Shown one piece after another: positions 10,983-21,213 of a stretch of DNA of 64,000 nt (positions within the stretch are counted from its first letter, which is position 1; the number at the start of each line of letters is the position of its first letter). Under the pieces are notes generated by a model. That model saw only the letters and a list, made by a program, of their open reading frames with translations. It did not search any database and was not told where the DNA came from. This DNA comes from Arachis hypogaea (Eukaryota; Streptophyta; Magnoliopsida; Fabales; Fabaceae), in contig NC_092042.1 of NCBI RefSeq assembly GCF_003086295.3, forward strand, positions 40,471,419 through 40,535,418, given 5' to 3'. A program made the position numbers and the translations under genes.

Positions 10983-13900
10983 ATGGCGGACGACCCTTTC
11001 AACAATGACCACGCCGCATCTGAACAAGAGGACGAAATTGACACCGGAGAACGACCGGACAGCCCTCTATCACCACGTACTCCAGGAGGAAACAAACAGA
11101 ATCGCCCAAAAACATCACTCCCAAACAAAGATCCACAAAATTCCGAAAAAGAGAAGAGCTCGGAAATTCTAGAAGCAGTCCAAGCACAACAAGACCGACT
11201 AAAACGACTCGAAGAGGACATAAAAAAGCAGAAAGAAACTGAACAAGATCTGAAAAGGGAAGTTCGAAAGCGCAGAGAATTAGAAGAAAAACTGCGGAAA
11301 ATAGAGGCCAACCTGAAAGACCAGACAGAACGCGGCACCACCACTGAAGGCAACCATGATCCCTTCACGCAAGAGATCATGAAGGAAAAGGTACCGCGAA
11401 ACTTCAAACCACCCGACATGGACCTCTACGACGGCACCACCGATCCGAGTCACCATCTCAGCAACTTCAGAAGCAGAATGTACCTAGTCGACGCCTCCGA
11501 CGCGACTCGGTGGAAAGCCTTCCCCACCACCCTCACCAAGTCAGCCATGAAGTGGTTCGACAACCTGCCACCAAGATCAATCACCAGCTTCGAAGACCTA
11601 ACCAAAAAATTCCTAACAAGATTCTCTATTCAAAAGGACAAGACAAAACATGCCCCCAGTCTACTCGGGATCAAACAAGGTAACCAAGAAACTCTTCGAG
11701 AATACATGGAGCGATTCAACAAAGCCTGCCTGGACATACAACACTTGCCCACTGAAGCAGCCATCATGGGACTAGCAAACGGCCTAAAAGAGGGACCGTT
11801 TAGCCAATCCCTATCCAAACGATACCCGACCTCCCTATACGAGGTACAGGAGCGGGCAGGAAAATATATCAACATGGAGGAAACCTCCCAGCTAAGAGAC
11901 TCTTCTAGGAAGGAATCAACCTACCCACTCCGAGATCGGGATCGGGAACAGAAGAAGAAAGAAGAACCCAACTCGGACAAGCCACGGAAGTACCACAACT
12001 ACACTCCCCTCCGAGTCTCCCTGGTAGACGTCTACAGAGAAGTGTGCCACACCGAAAAAATCCCACCGCCCCGACCGCTAAAACACAAGAAAGCGGGGAG
12101 AGATCGGTCCGAATACTGTGAATATCACAAGCTCTACGGTCATTCTACTAACGACTGCTACGACCTAAAAAATGTTATAGAAAAGCTAGCCAGAGAAGGA
12201 AAACTCGACAGATACATAGCAGAGAAAGGAGAAGAGACCAGGAAGAGAAGGCGGGGAGACAACGAAGATCGGGCCGAACAAACCCCGCGAACCCCTGAAA
12301 GACATGTTCACATGATAAATGGAGGTTTTGCAGGCAGAGGAACATCCAAATCCTCGCGAAAAAAACACCTCAAAGAAGTTTATCACGTCCGAGAAGACAG
12401 TCCCCTGCCCGAATTACCTACTATCTCATTTACCCGAGAAGATGCTCAGGGGATAATTCCCGGACACGACGATCCAATGGTAATCACCATTATCCTAGCA
12501 AACGCCAACTTACATCGAACCCTGATTGACCAGGGAAGCTCAGCAGATATCCTGTTCAAAACGGCCTTCGACAAGCTCGGACTTGAAGAAAAAGAACTAA
12601 AGGCCTATCCCACCGACCTATTTGGACTAGGGGATACTCCGATCCATCCCTTAGGATACATCTCGCTACACACTACCTTTGGAAGAGGCGAGCAATCTAA
12701 AATATTAAGCATCGACTACATTATAGTCGACGTCACTTCAGCATACAATGCCCTCATTGGACGACCAACCCTAAACAGACTGGCAGCTATAATTTCGACC
12801 CCACACCTCTGTATGAAATTCCCTACTGCAAAAGGAATCGCTACCCTAAAAGGCGACCAAAAACTAGCGCGGCGATGCTACAACGAAAGCCTGAGCCTAA
12901 AAGGGAAAGAGGTCAACACAATAGAACTCGGACGAGTTCAATCCCGAGAAGATCTTCGACCACAACCAGAGGGAGAAACCGAAAAAGTCCAGATCGGGAA
13001 CACACCTGAAAAAATAACAAACATCGGAGCAAACCTCGAAACGGGCCTAAAAGAGGAACTCATAACCCTCTTAAGGGAGAATTCCGACCTCTTCGCCTGG
13101 AAAGCCTCCGACATGCCAGGCATAAGTCCCGACCTGATGTGCCATAAGCTATCAGTTTACCCGGGATCCCGACCTATCCAACAAAGACGCCGGAAGCTCG
13201 GACCCGAGCGCATGCAAGAGATAGAAGAACAAGTACGAGCACTGCTAGATGCAGGGTTCATTAGGGAAGTAAAATACCCCCTGTGGCTCGCAAACGTGGT
13301 CCTGGTAAAAAAGCCCAACGGAAAATGGAGGATGTGCGTCGATTACACGGATCTCAACAAAGCCTGCCCCAAAGACCCATATCCACTACCAAACATCGAC
13401 GCCTTAGTAGACGCAGCCTCAGGCTATAGATATCTCTCCTTCATGGACGCGTACTCGGGATACAATCAAATCCCGATGTACGGACCCGACCAAGAAAAAA
13501 CCTCGTTCATAACCCCAAGGGCAAACTACTGCTACGTAGTAATGCCCTTCGGGCTGAAGAACGCAGGGGCAACCTACCAGAGGCTAATGAACAAAGTGTT
13601 CTCAGAGCACATCGGACTACAGCTGGAGGTGTACGTCGACGACATGCTGGTAAAGACACAAGAAGACAGAAACTTGCTAACCGACCTCACCAGTATCTTC
13701 GGCACCCTCAGAAAACACAACATGAGACTTAACCCGACAAAGTGCACCTTCGCCGCAGAAGCCGGAAAGTTCTTAGGCTTCATGCTGACTCAAAGGGGCA
13801 TCGAAGCAAACCCGGACAAATGCCAAGCGATACTCAAAATGAAGAGCCCGACGTGTGTCAAAGAAGTACAACAACTGAATGGAAGGCTAGCCGCCCTATC

Positions 13901-16166
13901 AAGATTCTTGGCAGGATCAGCAATAAAGTCACTACCTCTCTACTCACTCCTAAAGAAAGGGAAACCCTTCTCATGGACCCCGGAGTGCGAAAAAGCCTTT
14001 CAAGAATTCAAGGAATTCCTCGGGCAGCCACCAATCCTAACCCGACCTCTAAAAGGAGAAGAACTCGTACTATACCTCTCGGTTGGAAACCGAGCAGTCG
14101 CTTCCGCGTTAATACGAGAAAATGACCGAGAACAACACCCCATATACTTTGTAAGCAAGGCACTACAAGGGGCCGAATTAAACTATCAGAAGATAGAAAA
14201 ATTCGCCTACGCCCTAGTGTTCACAGCTCGGAGGCTCCGTCCCTACTTTCAAGCCCACACCATCAAAGTCCGGACAAACCAACCAATGAGACACATCCTC
14301 CAAAAAACAGACCTGGCAGGACAAATACTGCAATGGGCGGTGGAACTGTCCGAGTTCGACCTCCACTATGAAACCCGGACTGCCATAAAATCCCAGTATC
14401 TAGCCGACTTCATCGCAGAATATACTGAGACCCCTGGAACCCCACTCTCGTGGAACCTGTATGTCGACGGGTCCTCGAACAAAACTGGAAGCGGAGCCGG
14501 GGTTATACTCGAAAGCGACCAAGGAACACGAATAGAACTATCCCTAAAATTCGAGTTCCAGGCTTTGAACAACCAAGCCGAATACGAGGCCCTACTAGCA
14601 GGTCTAAAGCTAGCCGAAGAGGTCGGAGCCCAGAAAATCACGATCTTCAGCGACTCCCAAGTCGTCACATCACAAGTAAATGGAAGCTACCAGGCCAAAG
14701 ACCCCACCATGAAAAAATACCTGGACCAAACACAGGCACAACTACGCCACTTTTCAGAGATACAGATTCAGCACATACCTCGGGAACAAAACGCCCGGGC
14801 AGACGCCCTCTCAAAGCTTGACAGCACCAAGCCCGGAGGCAACAACAGAAGTCTCCTCCAGGAAACCTTACAAAGCCCCTCCGTGCTAAGAGAGGAAGAA
14901 GCCCTAAACATATCCAACCAACAGCAAGGATGGATGACCCCCATACTCAACTACCTGAAATCGGGAACTCTCCCCACCGAAAGGAAGGAAGCTAAAAGAC
15001 TCACGAAAGACGCCCAGAATTATACACTGATTCACGACATATTATACAGAAGAGGATTCTCAAACCCCCTCCTTAGGTGTATCCCGACCTCAGAAACAAA
15101 GAGCGTCCTCGAAGAAGTCCACGGAGGCATGTGTAGGAACCACCTCGGAGCTCGAGCATTATCCAAGAAAGTAGTCCGAGCCGGGTTCTACTGGCCGACT
15201 TTGCAAAGAGACGCAACGGAATTTGTGAAAATATGCCCCCCCTGCCAAAAACACGCCAATTTTCACAAAGCACCACCCGAAGACCTCATCAGCGTCACCG
15301 CACCATGGCCCTTCGCAAAATGGGGACTTGACCTACTCGGCCCGTTTCCCCAAGGACCAGGGCAAGTCAAATACCTCATAGTAGGGGTCGACTACTTCAC
15401 AAAATGGATCGAAGCTGAACCCTTAGCCACCATCACGGCTCAGAAAAGCCGCAAATTCCTATACAAAAACATTGTCACAAGGTTCGGAGTCCCCTACTCC
15501 ATCACCACAGACAATGGAACACAGTTCACAGACACAAGTTTTCGGAACTTGGTGGCCGAGCTAAAAATCAAACAGCAATTCACCTCAGTCGAGCACCCAC
15601 AAGCCAATGGACAAGCAGAGGCCGCGAATAAAGTCATCTTGGCCGGGTTAAAACGAAGACTCCAAGAGGCCAAAGGGGCATGGGCCGAGGAGCTCCCCCA
15701 GGTACTGTGGGCATATCGGACAACTCCACACTCTACAACGGGAGAATCGCCATTCCGACTAGCTTACGGGACGGAGGCAATGATTCCTATCGAAATAGAT
15801 GAAGGGTCACCCAGAGTCATCTTCTACAACGAAGAAGGTAACCCGGAGGCTCAAAAGGAAGAACTCGACCTCCTCCCCGAGGTCCGAGAAAGAGCCCGGA
15901 TCCGAGAAGAAGCCTTAAAACGGCGAACGGCCCTCAGATACAATCAGAAAGTAATAAAGCGACGCTTCTCCATTCACGACCTGATTCTAATCCGAAATGA
16001 CATCGGAACACAAAAGTCGGGAGAAGGAAAGCTAGCTGCAAATTGGAAAGGACCCTACAAGGTAACAGAAGTCTTAGGAACAGGCTATTACAAAGTATCC
16101 GACCTAGAAGGCAATGAGCTGCCCAGGGCCTGGCACGCCTGTAATCTAAGACGATACTACAGCTAG
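10983..16166 (+). CDS. gag-pol: Gag-Pol polyprotein, Tat-lineage Ty3/gypsy retrotransposon
   Basis: A single 1727-codon frame from the ATG at 10983; the frame is open further upstream from a GTG in the LTR, but the first ATG after the primer-binding site is the better start. In order: coiled-coil N-terminus (about 40-115); gag domain (about 150-270); zinc-knuckle-like C379-x2-H382-x4-H387-x4-C392; aspartic protease D516-Q-G-S-S-A-D; reverse transcriptase with D822 and Y884-V-D886-D887; a first RNase H region (about 1000-1150); an archaeal-type RNase H with D1162, E1200, D1224 and D1274; integrase zinc site H1380, H1387, C1418, C1421; and integrase core D1450, D1510, E1546 (D-x59-D-x35-E). No stop or frameshift. 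It would assemble particles, copy the RNA and integrate the cDNA. Confidence 0.97.
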   Translation: MADDPFNNDHAASEQEDEIDTGERPDSPLSPRTPGGNKQNRPKTSLPNKDPQNSEKEKSSEILEAVQAQQDRLKRLEEDIKKQKETEQDLKREVRKRRELEEKLRKIEANLKDQTERGTTTEGNHDPFTQEIMKEKVPRNFKPPDMDLYDGTTDPSHHLSNFRSRMYLVDASDATRWKAFPTTLTKSAMKWFDNLPPRSITSFEDLTKKFLTRFSIQKDKTKHAPSLLGIKQGNQETLREYMERFNKACLDIQHLPTEAAIMGLANGLKEGPFSQSLSKRYPTSLYEVQERAGKYINMEETSQLRDSSRKESTYPLRDRDREQKKKEEPNSDKPRKYHNYTPLRVSLVDVYREVCHTEKIPPPRPLKHKKAGRDRSEYCEYHKLYGHSTNDCYDLKNVIEKLAREGKLDRYIAEKGEETRKRRRGDNEDRAEQTPRTPERHVHMINGGFAGRGTSKSSRKKHLKEVYHVREDSPLPELPTISFTREDAQGIIPGHDDPMVITIILANANLHRTLIDQGSSADILFKTAFDKLGLEEKELKAYPTDLFGLGDTPIHPLGYISLHTTFGRGEQSKILSIDYIIVDVTSAYNALIGRPTLNRLAAIISTPHLCMKFPTAKGIATLKGDQKLARRCYNESLSLKGKEVNTIELGRVQSREDLRPQPEGETEKVQIGNTPEKITNIGANLETGLKEELITLLRENSDLFAWKASDMPGISPDLMCHKLSVYPGSRPIQQRRRKLGPERMQEIEEQVRALLDAGFIREVKYPLWLANVVLVKKPNGKWRMCVDYTDLNKACPKDPYPLPNIDALVDAASGYRYLSFMDAYSGYNQIPMYGPDQEKTSFITPRANYCYVVMPFGLKNAGATYQRLMNKVFSEHIGLQLEVYVDDMLVKTQEDRNLLTDLTSIFGTLRKHNMRLNPTKCTFAAEAGKFLGFMLTQRGIEANPDKCQAILKMKSPTCVKEVQQLNGRLAALSRFLAGSAIKSLPLYSLLKKGKPFSWTPECEKAFQEFKEFLGQPPILTRPLKGEELVLYLSVGNRAVASALIRENDREQHPIYFVSKALQGAELNYQKIEKFAYALVFTARRLRPYFQAHTIKVRTNQPMRHILQKTDLAGQILQWAVELSEFDLHYETRTAIKSQYLADFIAEYTETPGTPLSWNLYVDGSSNKTGSGAGVILESDQGTRIELSLKFEFQALNNQAEYEALLAGLKLAEEVGAQKITIFSDSQVVTSQVNGSYQAKDPTMKKYLDQTQAQLRHFSEIQIQHIPREQNARADALSKLDSTKPGGNNRSLLQETLQSPSVLREEEALNISNQQQGWMTPILNYLKSGTLPTERKEAKRLTKDAQNYTLIHDILYRRGFSNPLLRCIPTSETKSVLEEVHGGMCRNHLGARALSKKVVRAGFYWPTLQRDATEFVKICPPCQKHANFHKAPPEDLISVTAPWPFAKWGLDLLGPFPQGPGQVKYLIVGVDYFTKWIEAEPLATITAQKSRKFLYKNIVTRFGVPYSITTDNGTQFTDTSFRNLVAELKIKQQFTSVEHPQANGQAEAANKVILAGLKRRLQEAKGAWAEELPQVLWAYRTTPHSTTGESPFRLAYGTEAMIPIEIDEGSPRVIFYNEEGNPEAQKEELDLLPEVRERARIREEALKRRTALRYNQKVIKRRFSIHDLILIRNDIGTQKSGEGKLAANWKGPYKVTEVLGTGYYKVSDLEGNELPRAWHACNLRRYYS

Positions 16167-16584
16167 AAAAATATAAACCGAGGTGTACTCTTTTTCCCTA
16201 CAAGGGTTTTTTAATGAGACACCCGGTCAAGAAAGGCACCCGACCTAGCCAAGGGTAAACACTCTGTAAATATTCTTTCTTTTTTAATACTAATAAAATT
16301 TTTCTCTTTTCTTTCACTTTCTTCTTCATGATGAAACAAATCCCGGAAAGTACCCCGCCAAGGCGCATTAATTTATGCTCGGCAAAACGCACAAAATCAT
16401 TGCCAAGAGACCATACAAGGTCGGCAAAGATAAAGCGACGAGGTTCAAATTAATGTGAGAAGTTATAAAGCAACTCTGAAAAGGCTCAAAAAGCCAAATA
16501 AAAAGAGATTACAAAAATAACTTAAAAGGCCGACCAACGACAAGGTCGGACCTAACAAAGGGAAGTACTCAGCCGCACCCCCCC

Positions 16585-16640
16585 GAGGTCCGAGAAAAAG
16601 CCCAGATCCGAGAAAGAAGCCTTAGAACGGCGAAAACAAA
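16585..16640 (+). repeat. Duplicated scrap of pol in the Tat 3' region
   Basis: About 50 bp here (GAGGTCCGAGAAAAAGCCC and onward) nearly repeats the end of the integrase coding region at about 15887-15932. It lies about 420 bp past the gag-pol stop, in non-coding sequence between gag-pol and the antisense gene, so it records an old internal duplication. Confidence 0.75.
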
Positions 16641-16939
16641 GATTTCGAAAACGCTTACTAAAAAGTTGCTATACATAAACAACTAAAAAGTACAAGCGAA
16701 AAAACGAAATCAAAGGGAAGGGCAAAACAAAGTTTCAAAAAAGCGCTAGCTAAAAGGTTGTTATCCAAAAACAACTAAAAAGCATAAAAGCGGAACTAAG
16801 AGTCAAAACGCGAACAAACACCGCATAATAAGCTAAAAAGTTACTACAAGTAGCTAATAGCAAAAGGGTGTCCAAAGCATCAAACAGAAACCATCCAAAA
16901 AGAGCCCACAGGCCGGGCAAAAAACCAAAGATAAAAGGA

Positions 16940-18830
16940 TTACAGAGAATCAAGATCCTTTCCAGACTCCACATCGGCAGAAGGCTGCGGAGGAAACATA
17001 GAAATCGGGACAGCATTGACGGCGCCATCATCTCGGTTTAAAACCTCCACGCCAGATCCATCCCCGGCCAAAGGTAAAGTCGGGTTCGCAACCGAAACTT
17101 TGGGGTCGGACACCGGAACCTCATCCTCATTGGGAGCAGGAACAATCTTTCCCTCCACAACAACGTTATCCGTACTAAATAAGCTCAGATCCAGGTCAGG
17201 AGCAAGAACCCGGACCTGAGCCTTCAAATTTTCAAACATAGCATCCATACCCTTAGCCACATGTCCTTCTAGCTCGTAAAAATCATCCTGAGCAGATCGC
17301 AACCTCTCCTTTGTCTCCACAAGCTCAGTAAATGTTCGAGTATAACTCTCCTTCGCCGCCTTCGCCATCTCCTCAGATGCATTCGCTGCCGCTACAGCCG
17401 CGGTAGCTTTAGCTTTCTCTTTCTCCAAAGATGCCTCCAGCTCAGTAATCCTAGCAGCCTTCAGTTCACTAATCCTCTCGAACTCAGACTGAGCCTTCTC
17501 AAGTCGGGAACTGGTCGCACCAAGGGGGGATTTCTTGAACTCCCGGGCAATAGCGGCATGAAGACTAGCCATCCGGACACAACTCCGCGCCATATACTGA
17601 AAATGGTGCTCCATAGACACATCATCAGTAGAAATAAAGGTCTGAGGGAGAATATGCTGTTCAATCCAACCAAGAGCATCAAAATCCTTGTCATTAAAGC
17701 CCGCAAGCTCTTGGGAGGTCTTCTGTTTCTTGGGAGGAGGACCCGAGGACGAAGGCGGGGAAGAGTGACCGGGTCCAGAGGTCGGAGGATCTTGATTAAT
17801 AGCTCGGAACTGGGGAGTCGGAATAGTCTTCGACCGAGTAGTAACACCCACAGTAGTCTTCTTCGGAGAAGATCGGGCAGAAGCCTCCCCAGCCTCGATA
17901 TTTCGAGCAGCCACAGACTTCTTCGTCCGACGAAGGTACTTCATGGAATCCGCCTGAGAAGACATCTCTGCAGAAATAAAAGAAAAAGGATTACCACAAA
18001 CAGAAATTCCACCAAAACAAGCAAAACCAAAATACTAAAAAAGATGAATCTCGAAGAGGTCGGGAACTACCTAACTCGGAACGGAGAAGGCTTGGATCTC
18101 CCAACATTTTCTTCGTGTCCAAGTGAGGTGCCCGACCCCATAAACTGCTTACCACACCCACAAAAGCCTGCTCCACCTCATCTAGACTCTCAAGGGTATA
18201 CTTAGTAGACACTACATTCTCCTGCCAACAAAGAGGAAAAGAAGGCTCCCCACTCTCATCTAGAAAGAAAGGTCGGACGTCTCCAGTAGCCCGGACCTTG
18301 AAATAAAAGTTCTTAAAATCATGAAAAGACTCATCATACAGGGTACAAAACTTCCTTCCCTGGTTAGCCCTAAAAGAGACCCAAGATACCTTCCCTCCAC
18401 CCGACCCCGGCTTCGTCAACACAAACAAATAGGAAAAAAGAGAAATAGAGGGAGAGACGCCCAAAAACTGACACAAAAGTTGAAACAGCTTTAAAAATGC
18501 CCAAGAATTTGGATGGAGCTGCGTAGGGGCAAGGTTACAAGACCATAACACCTCGGACTCCAAATCGGTAAAGGGAAGTCGGACACTCAGCTTAGAGAAA
18601 AAACAATCATAAGCATAAAAGAAGAGCTTCTCGGAACTATCTAAGGGCGGGAAGCACACTCTCTCCTTGGAATCCGGGGCCACTAGTTCATAATCCCTCT
18701 CAGACTCTCTATTTTCACATATGCTACAGTGCCTACGGAACCTAGCTAAATACTCAGAATCTACCACAGAAGGGACTCTTAGAGGAAGAGGGTCTACCCA
18801 ACCAAGACCACATGGAATCTTAGTCGACAT
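16940..18830 (-). CDS. Antisense gene of the Tat element, putative gypsy-type transposon (Transposase_28-like) protein
   Basis: Two long minus-strand frames join across a likely intron. Exon 1 runs from the ATG at 18830 (an upstream in-frame ATG at 18854 is possible) to 18071; donor G|GTAGTT; intron 18070-17968 (103 nt); acceptor TTTCTGCAG at 17968; exon 2 runs 17967-16940. The join keeps frame. Exon 1 (about 250 residues) matches what I know of the 'putative gypsy type transposon' family, with a GWVDP...LRVPSVV start, an ERVCFPPL segment and a W-F-LLCQFLGVSPS stretch. Exon 2 (about 340 residues) has basic, Ser/Pro-rich sequence, then a long Ala/Glu/Lys coiled coil (about 150-240) and an acidic tail. 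Function unknown; extra antisense genes downstream of pol are known in Tat elements. It is intact. Confidence 0.7.
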
Positions 18831-19005
18831 CGCTTGAAGAACCTTTCGAGACATAAAATTCTTACCTACAAAGAAGAATACAACAGCAAGCAAAAATCAC
18901 ATAAAGAAGACAACGAAAACCCATTCAGCAAAACAAGAAACAAAAACCCCACGAAGAAAATGCGGCAACCCGGAACAAAAAATACCAGAGAACAAAAAGA
19001 GCCCC

Positions 19006-19018
19006 CCCATATATACAA
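19006..19018 (-). promoter_or_regulatory. Possible TATA box for the antisense gene
   Basis: The minus strand reads GTATATATGGGGG about 160 bp upstream of the ATG at 18854/18830. Position and sequence fit a core promoter, but this is only a motif match. Confidence 0.35.
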
Positions 19019-19440
19019 ACAACAAGCAATGGCGGCGCCTCTTTTCGGGGCAACCCAGGCATAAAGAAAAAGAAACAGACAAGAGCCACACAAAGAACAG
19101 AATGTGCACAAGAAAAGAGAAACATGGGAACAAACCTGGAAGAAAGAAACGAAGACGACGAGCTCCGAAGCAAGGAGAACGAAACGACGGCACAGAGGAA
19201 ACCCCAGAAAGATACACGGAGAGATTCGGGGAAGCAGAGCAAAGAGAAAGAAGAAGCAGTGCTCGAAAAAGGATAAAGAAAAACAAAAGGCAGAAAAGGA
19301 GGAAAGGGGCAAATAAATAAAGCCTTCACAGGGCCCGAACAGAAATCGAGGAAAAACGGTAAAATGTAATAAATGCAGGAACGGCCATTTTTGAATTTTG
19401 AAAAACTACTATGCCCGAGCTCGACCTCCCAAAAAAGGAC

Positions 19441-19458
19441 GAACTCGGGCAGGGGCAC
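19441..19458 (+). other. Polypurine tract region of the Tat element
   Basis: GAACTCGGGCAGGGGCAC lies directly before the 3' LTR. It is G/A-rich with a few pyrimidines, the expected place for plus-strand priming. Confidence 0.55.
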
Positions 19459-19906
19459 TGTTCATACCCTGACCGGGCTCCTCCAACTCGGCAAAATCAT
19501 AAAAGGTCCGACCTCGTCCTAAGGCTCACGCCTAAAGGTCGGACCTCGGACAATAAAGCAAGGAAGGCCCATCAAAAGGAACGCAGCCCAAAACCTAAAG
19601 GCCGAAAAGGCCTAGAAAAGGCGGTTCCACAAAGATAGAGATAAAACTCCCAAAGATAAGATAAGATAAGAATATCTTATCCAGGGAAGATCACGGCCAA
19701 CTACTATAAATACACTGGAGCACCCAGGTATGGCATTCATTCAACATTCTACACATATCTGCTTGGACCCATGCTAACTTAAGCATCGGAGTGTCATTGC
19801 AGGTACAACCACCAACCACTCTGCATATCAAGCTCGGGTCCCTGAACCCCCACCTCGGGCCTCTCCAGACGACCGAGCTACACGTTTCAGGTAAACCCTC
19901 GGAACA
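19459..19906 (+). repeat. 3' LTR of the Tat element
   Basis: 448 bp, identical to the 5' LTR except for A/C, C/A and A/C changes (about 19734, 19743 and 19849). Followed at once by the TSD GTATG. Confidence 0.97.
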
Positions 19907-20395
19907 GTATGAAAACTAGAAGTCTTATCCTAGTTATCCTTATCAATGGTGATGAGAATTATATTTCTGTTACCACTAAGTCAACCTCTAACTATGAAGG
20001 TCAGTTAAGTGGATAAATTAATTTAACACCTATAGTCCTAGTCAACTCCTAAAGGAAAGACTAGAGTTATAGGAATCTAAATTAATCAGCAAGAATAATA
20101 ATTATCAATCACGATGAGTTTGATAATTCAAGAGTTACCAATTAATCAACTAAAGCCAATAGTAAATAATCTAAATAAAAAAATAAGAAAAAGCAATCAT
20201 GAGTCTGAAATACCTCAATTTATATCAAATAAAGAAAATCCTAACATGAATGGTTTATAGGCCAAATAGGCAACATAAGTAATACAAGAATTAAAGTATC
20301 TGAAGTAAAAGAGAAATATAAAGTAAAAGGAATATTGAACCTGATGAAGAGTTGAAATCTTAAATCCTTTAAGAGAAATCCTAATCCTAGAACCT

Positions 20396-20422
20396 AAGAG
20401 AGAGGAGAGAGCCTCTCTATCT
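20396..20422 (-). repeat. CTCTCT hairpin in LTR F
   Basis: The minus strand has AGAGAGGCTCTCTCCTCTCT, able to fold into an AGAGAG/CTCTCT stem. Matching elements lie in the three other minus-strand LTRs at 2534-2560, 44404-44424 and 59086-59115. Confidence 0.6.
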
Positions 20423-20584
20423 AAAAACTACATCTAAATTATGAAAAGTGAATAACTGGAGATCTCAAGTGATGTCTTGAGTCTCTGCATGTTCCCTGAC
20501 TTTAATCTGTGTTTTTGGGGCAAAAACTGGGTTGAAATGCGGCCCAGAATCTGTGCCAGCGACTTCTGTAATTCTGGAGATTGC

Positions 20585-20775
20585 GCACATCACGCGGTCG
20601 CGTCGTCCATGCGTTCGCGTCACTCAGCGTTTCTCGTACCACGCGTGCGCGTCGTCCACGCATTCGCATCATTCGTGCAGCTTCCAATCCGTGCAATCGC
20701 GTTAGACACGCGAGCGCGTCACTGTGATTTCTTCCATTTTGCGCGGTCGCATGAGCCATGCGACTGCGTGACTTC
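20585..20775 (-). repeat. Word array CGCGGTCGCGT in solo LTR F
   Basis: A GC-rich array of CACGCGGTCGCGTC, CATGCGTTCGCGTC, CACGCGTGCGCGTC, CACGCATTCGCATC and similar, each a near-palindrome. It lies 298-488 bp from the LTR 5' end. Short open frames on both strands here are products of the array. Confidence 0.8.
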
Positions 20776-21213
20776 TCGCTGGTCATCACCTCAATTCTTT
20801 GTGTTCCTTCCACTTTTTCACGCTTCCTCTTTATTCTTTATTCCATTCATGTCCTATGTAGCCTGAAACACTTAGCACACAGATCACGGCATTGAATGGT
20901 AATAAGAGAGGATTAAGACTAGCTAAATTAAGACCAAAGAAGCATGTTTTCAATCATAGAACTAAACTAGGAAGGAATTGTAAAATCATGCAAATCATAT
21001 GAATAAGTGGGTGAAAAGCTTGATAAAACCACTCAATTAAATACAATATAAACCATAAAATAGTGGTTCATCAGTAATCAAATCACACAAGTCAGAACCA
21101 AGAATTGCACCATCCAAACTATCTATGCTAGCGAATGTTCTATATCCGCTAATTTTTGGTTTTTCAAAATTTCAATAAATTTCGCTTTGGAGATATGAGA
21201 GTTAAGAGTTAAC

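Larger units (their letters stand above)
10495..19906 (+). mobile_element. Intact young Tat-lineage Ty3/gypsy retrotransposon
   Basis: A 9412-bp element bounded by two 448-bp LTRs that differ at 3 positions, inside a perfect 5-bp TSD, GTATG (10490-10494 and 19907-19911). It has an exact tRNA-Asp primer-binding site (10944-10961), an uninterrupted gag-pol frame (10983-16166), an antisense gene (18830 to 16940) and a purine-rich stretch before the 3' LTR. A second, archaeal-type RNase H between the first RNase H and the integrase marks the Tat lineage. All catalytic residues checked are present, so it may be, or recently have been, autonomous. Its GC content is visibly higher than that of its surroundings. 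Confidence 0.95.
10194..21073 (-). repeat. Solo LTR F (minus), split by the Tat element
   Basis: Two halves, 10194-10494 and 19912-21073, make an LTR of about 1463 bp in minus orientation (minus-strand start TGATGAACCACTATTTTATG at 21073). It is flanked by a perfect TSD, GTAAT (10189-10193 and 21074-21078), with no internal region, so it is a solo LTR. A later 9.4-kb insertion at GTATG splits it. It has a GC-rich array (20585-20775) and a CTCTCT hairpin (20396-20422). Confidence 0.9.

Noticed and set aside
13742..14821. Plus-strand frames of about 125 codons inside pol
   Set aside because: They are shadows of the gag-pol reading frame in another phase.
18834..19458. Several frames rich in Phe/Leu/Ser (minus) or Lys/Arg/Glu (plus) in the Tat element
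   Set aside because: This is a purine-rich stretch upstream of the antisense gene; frames overlap on both strands with no family motif.
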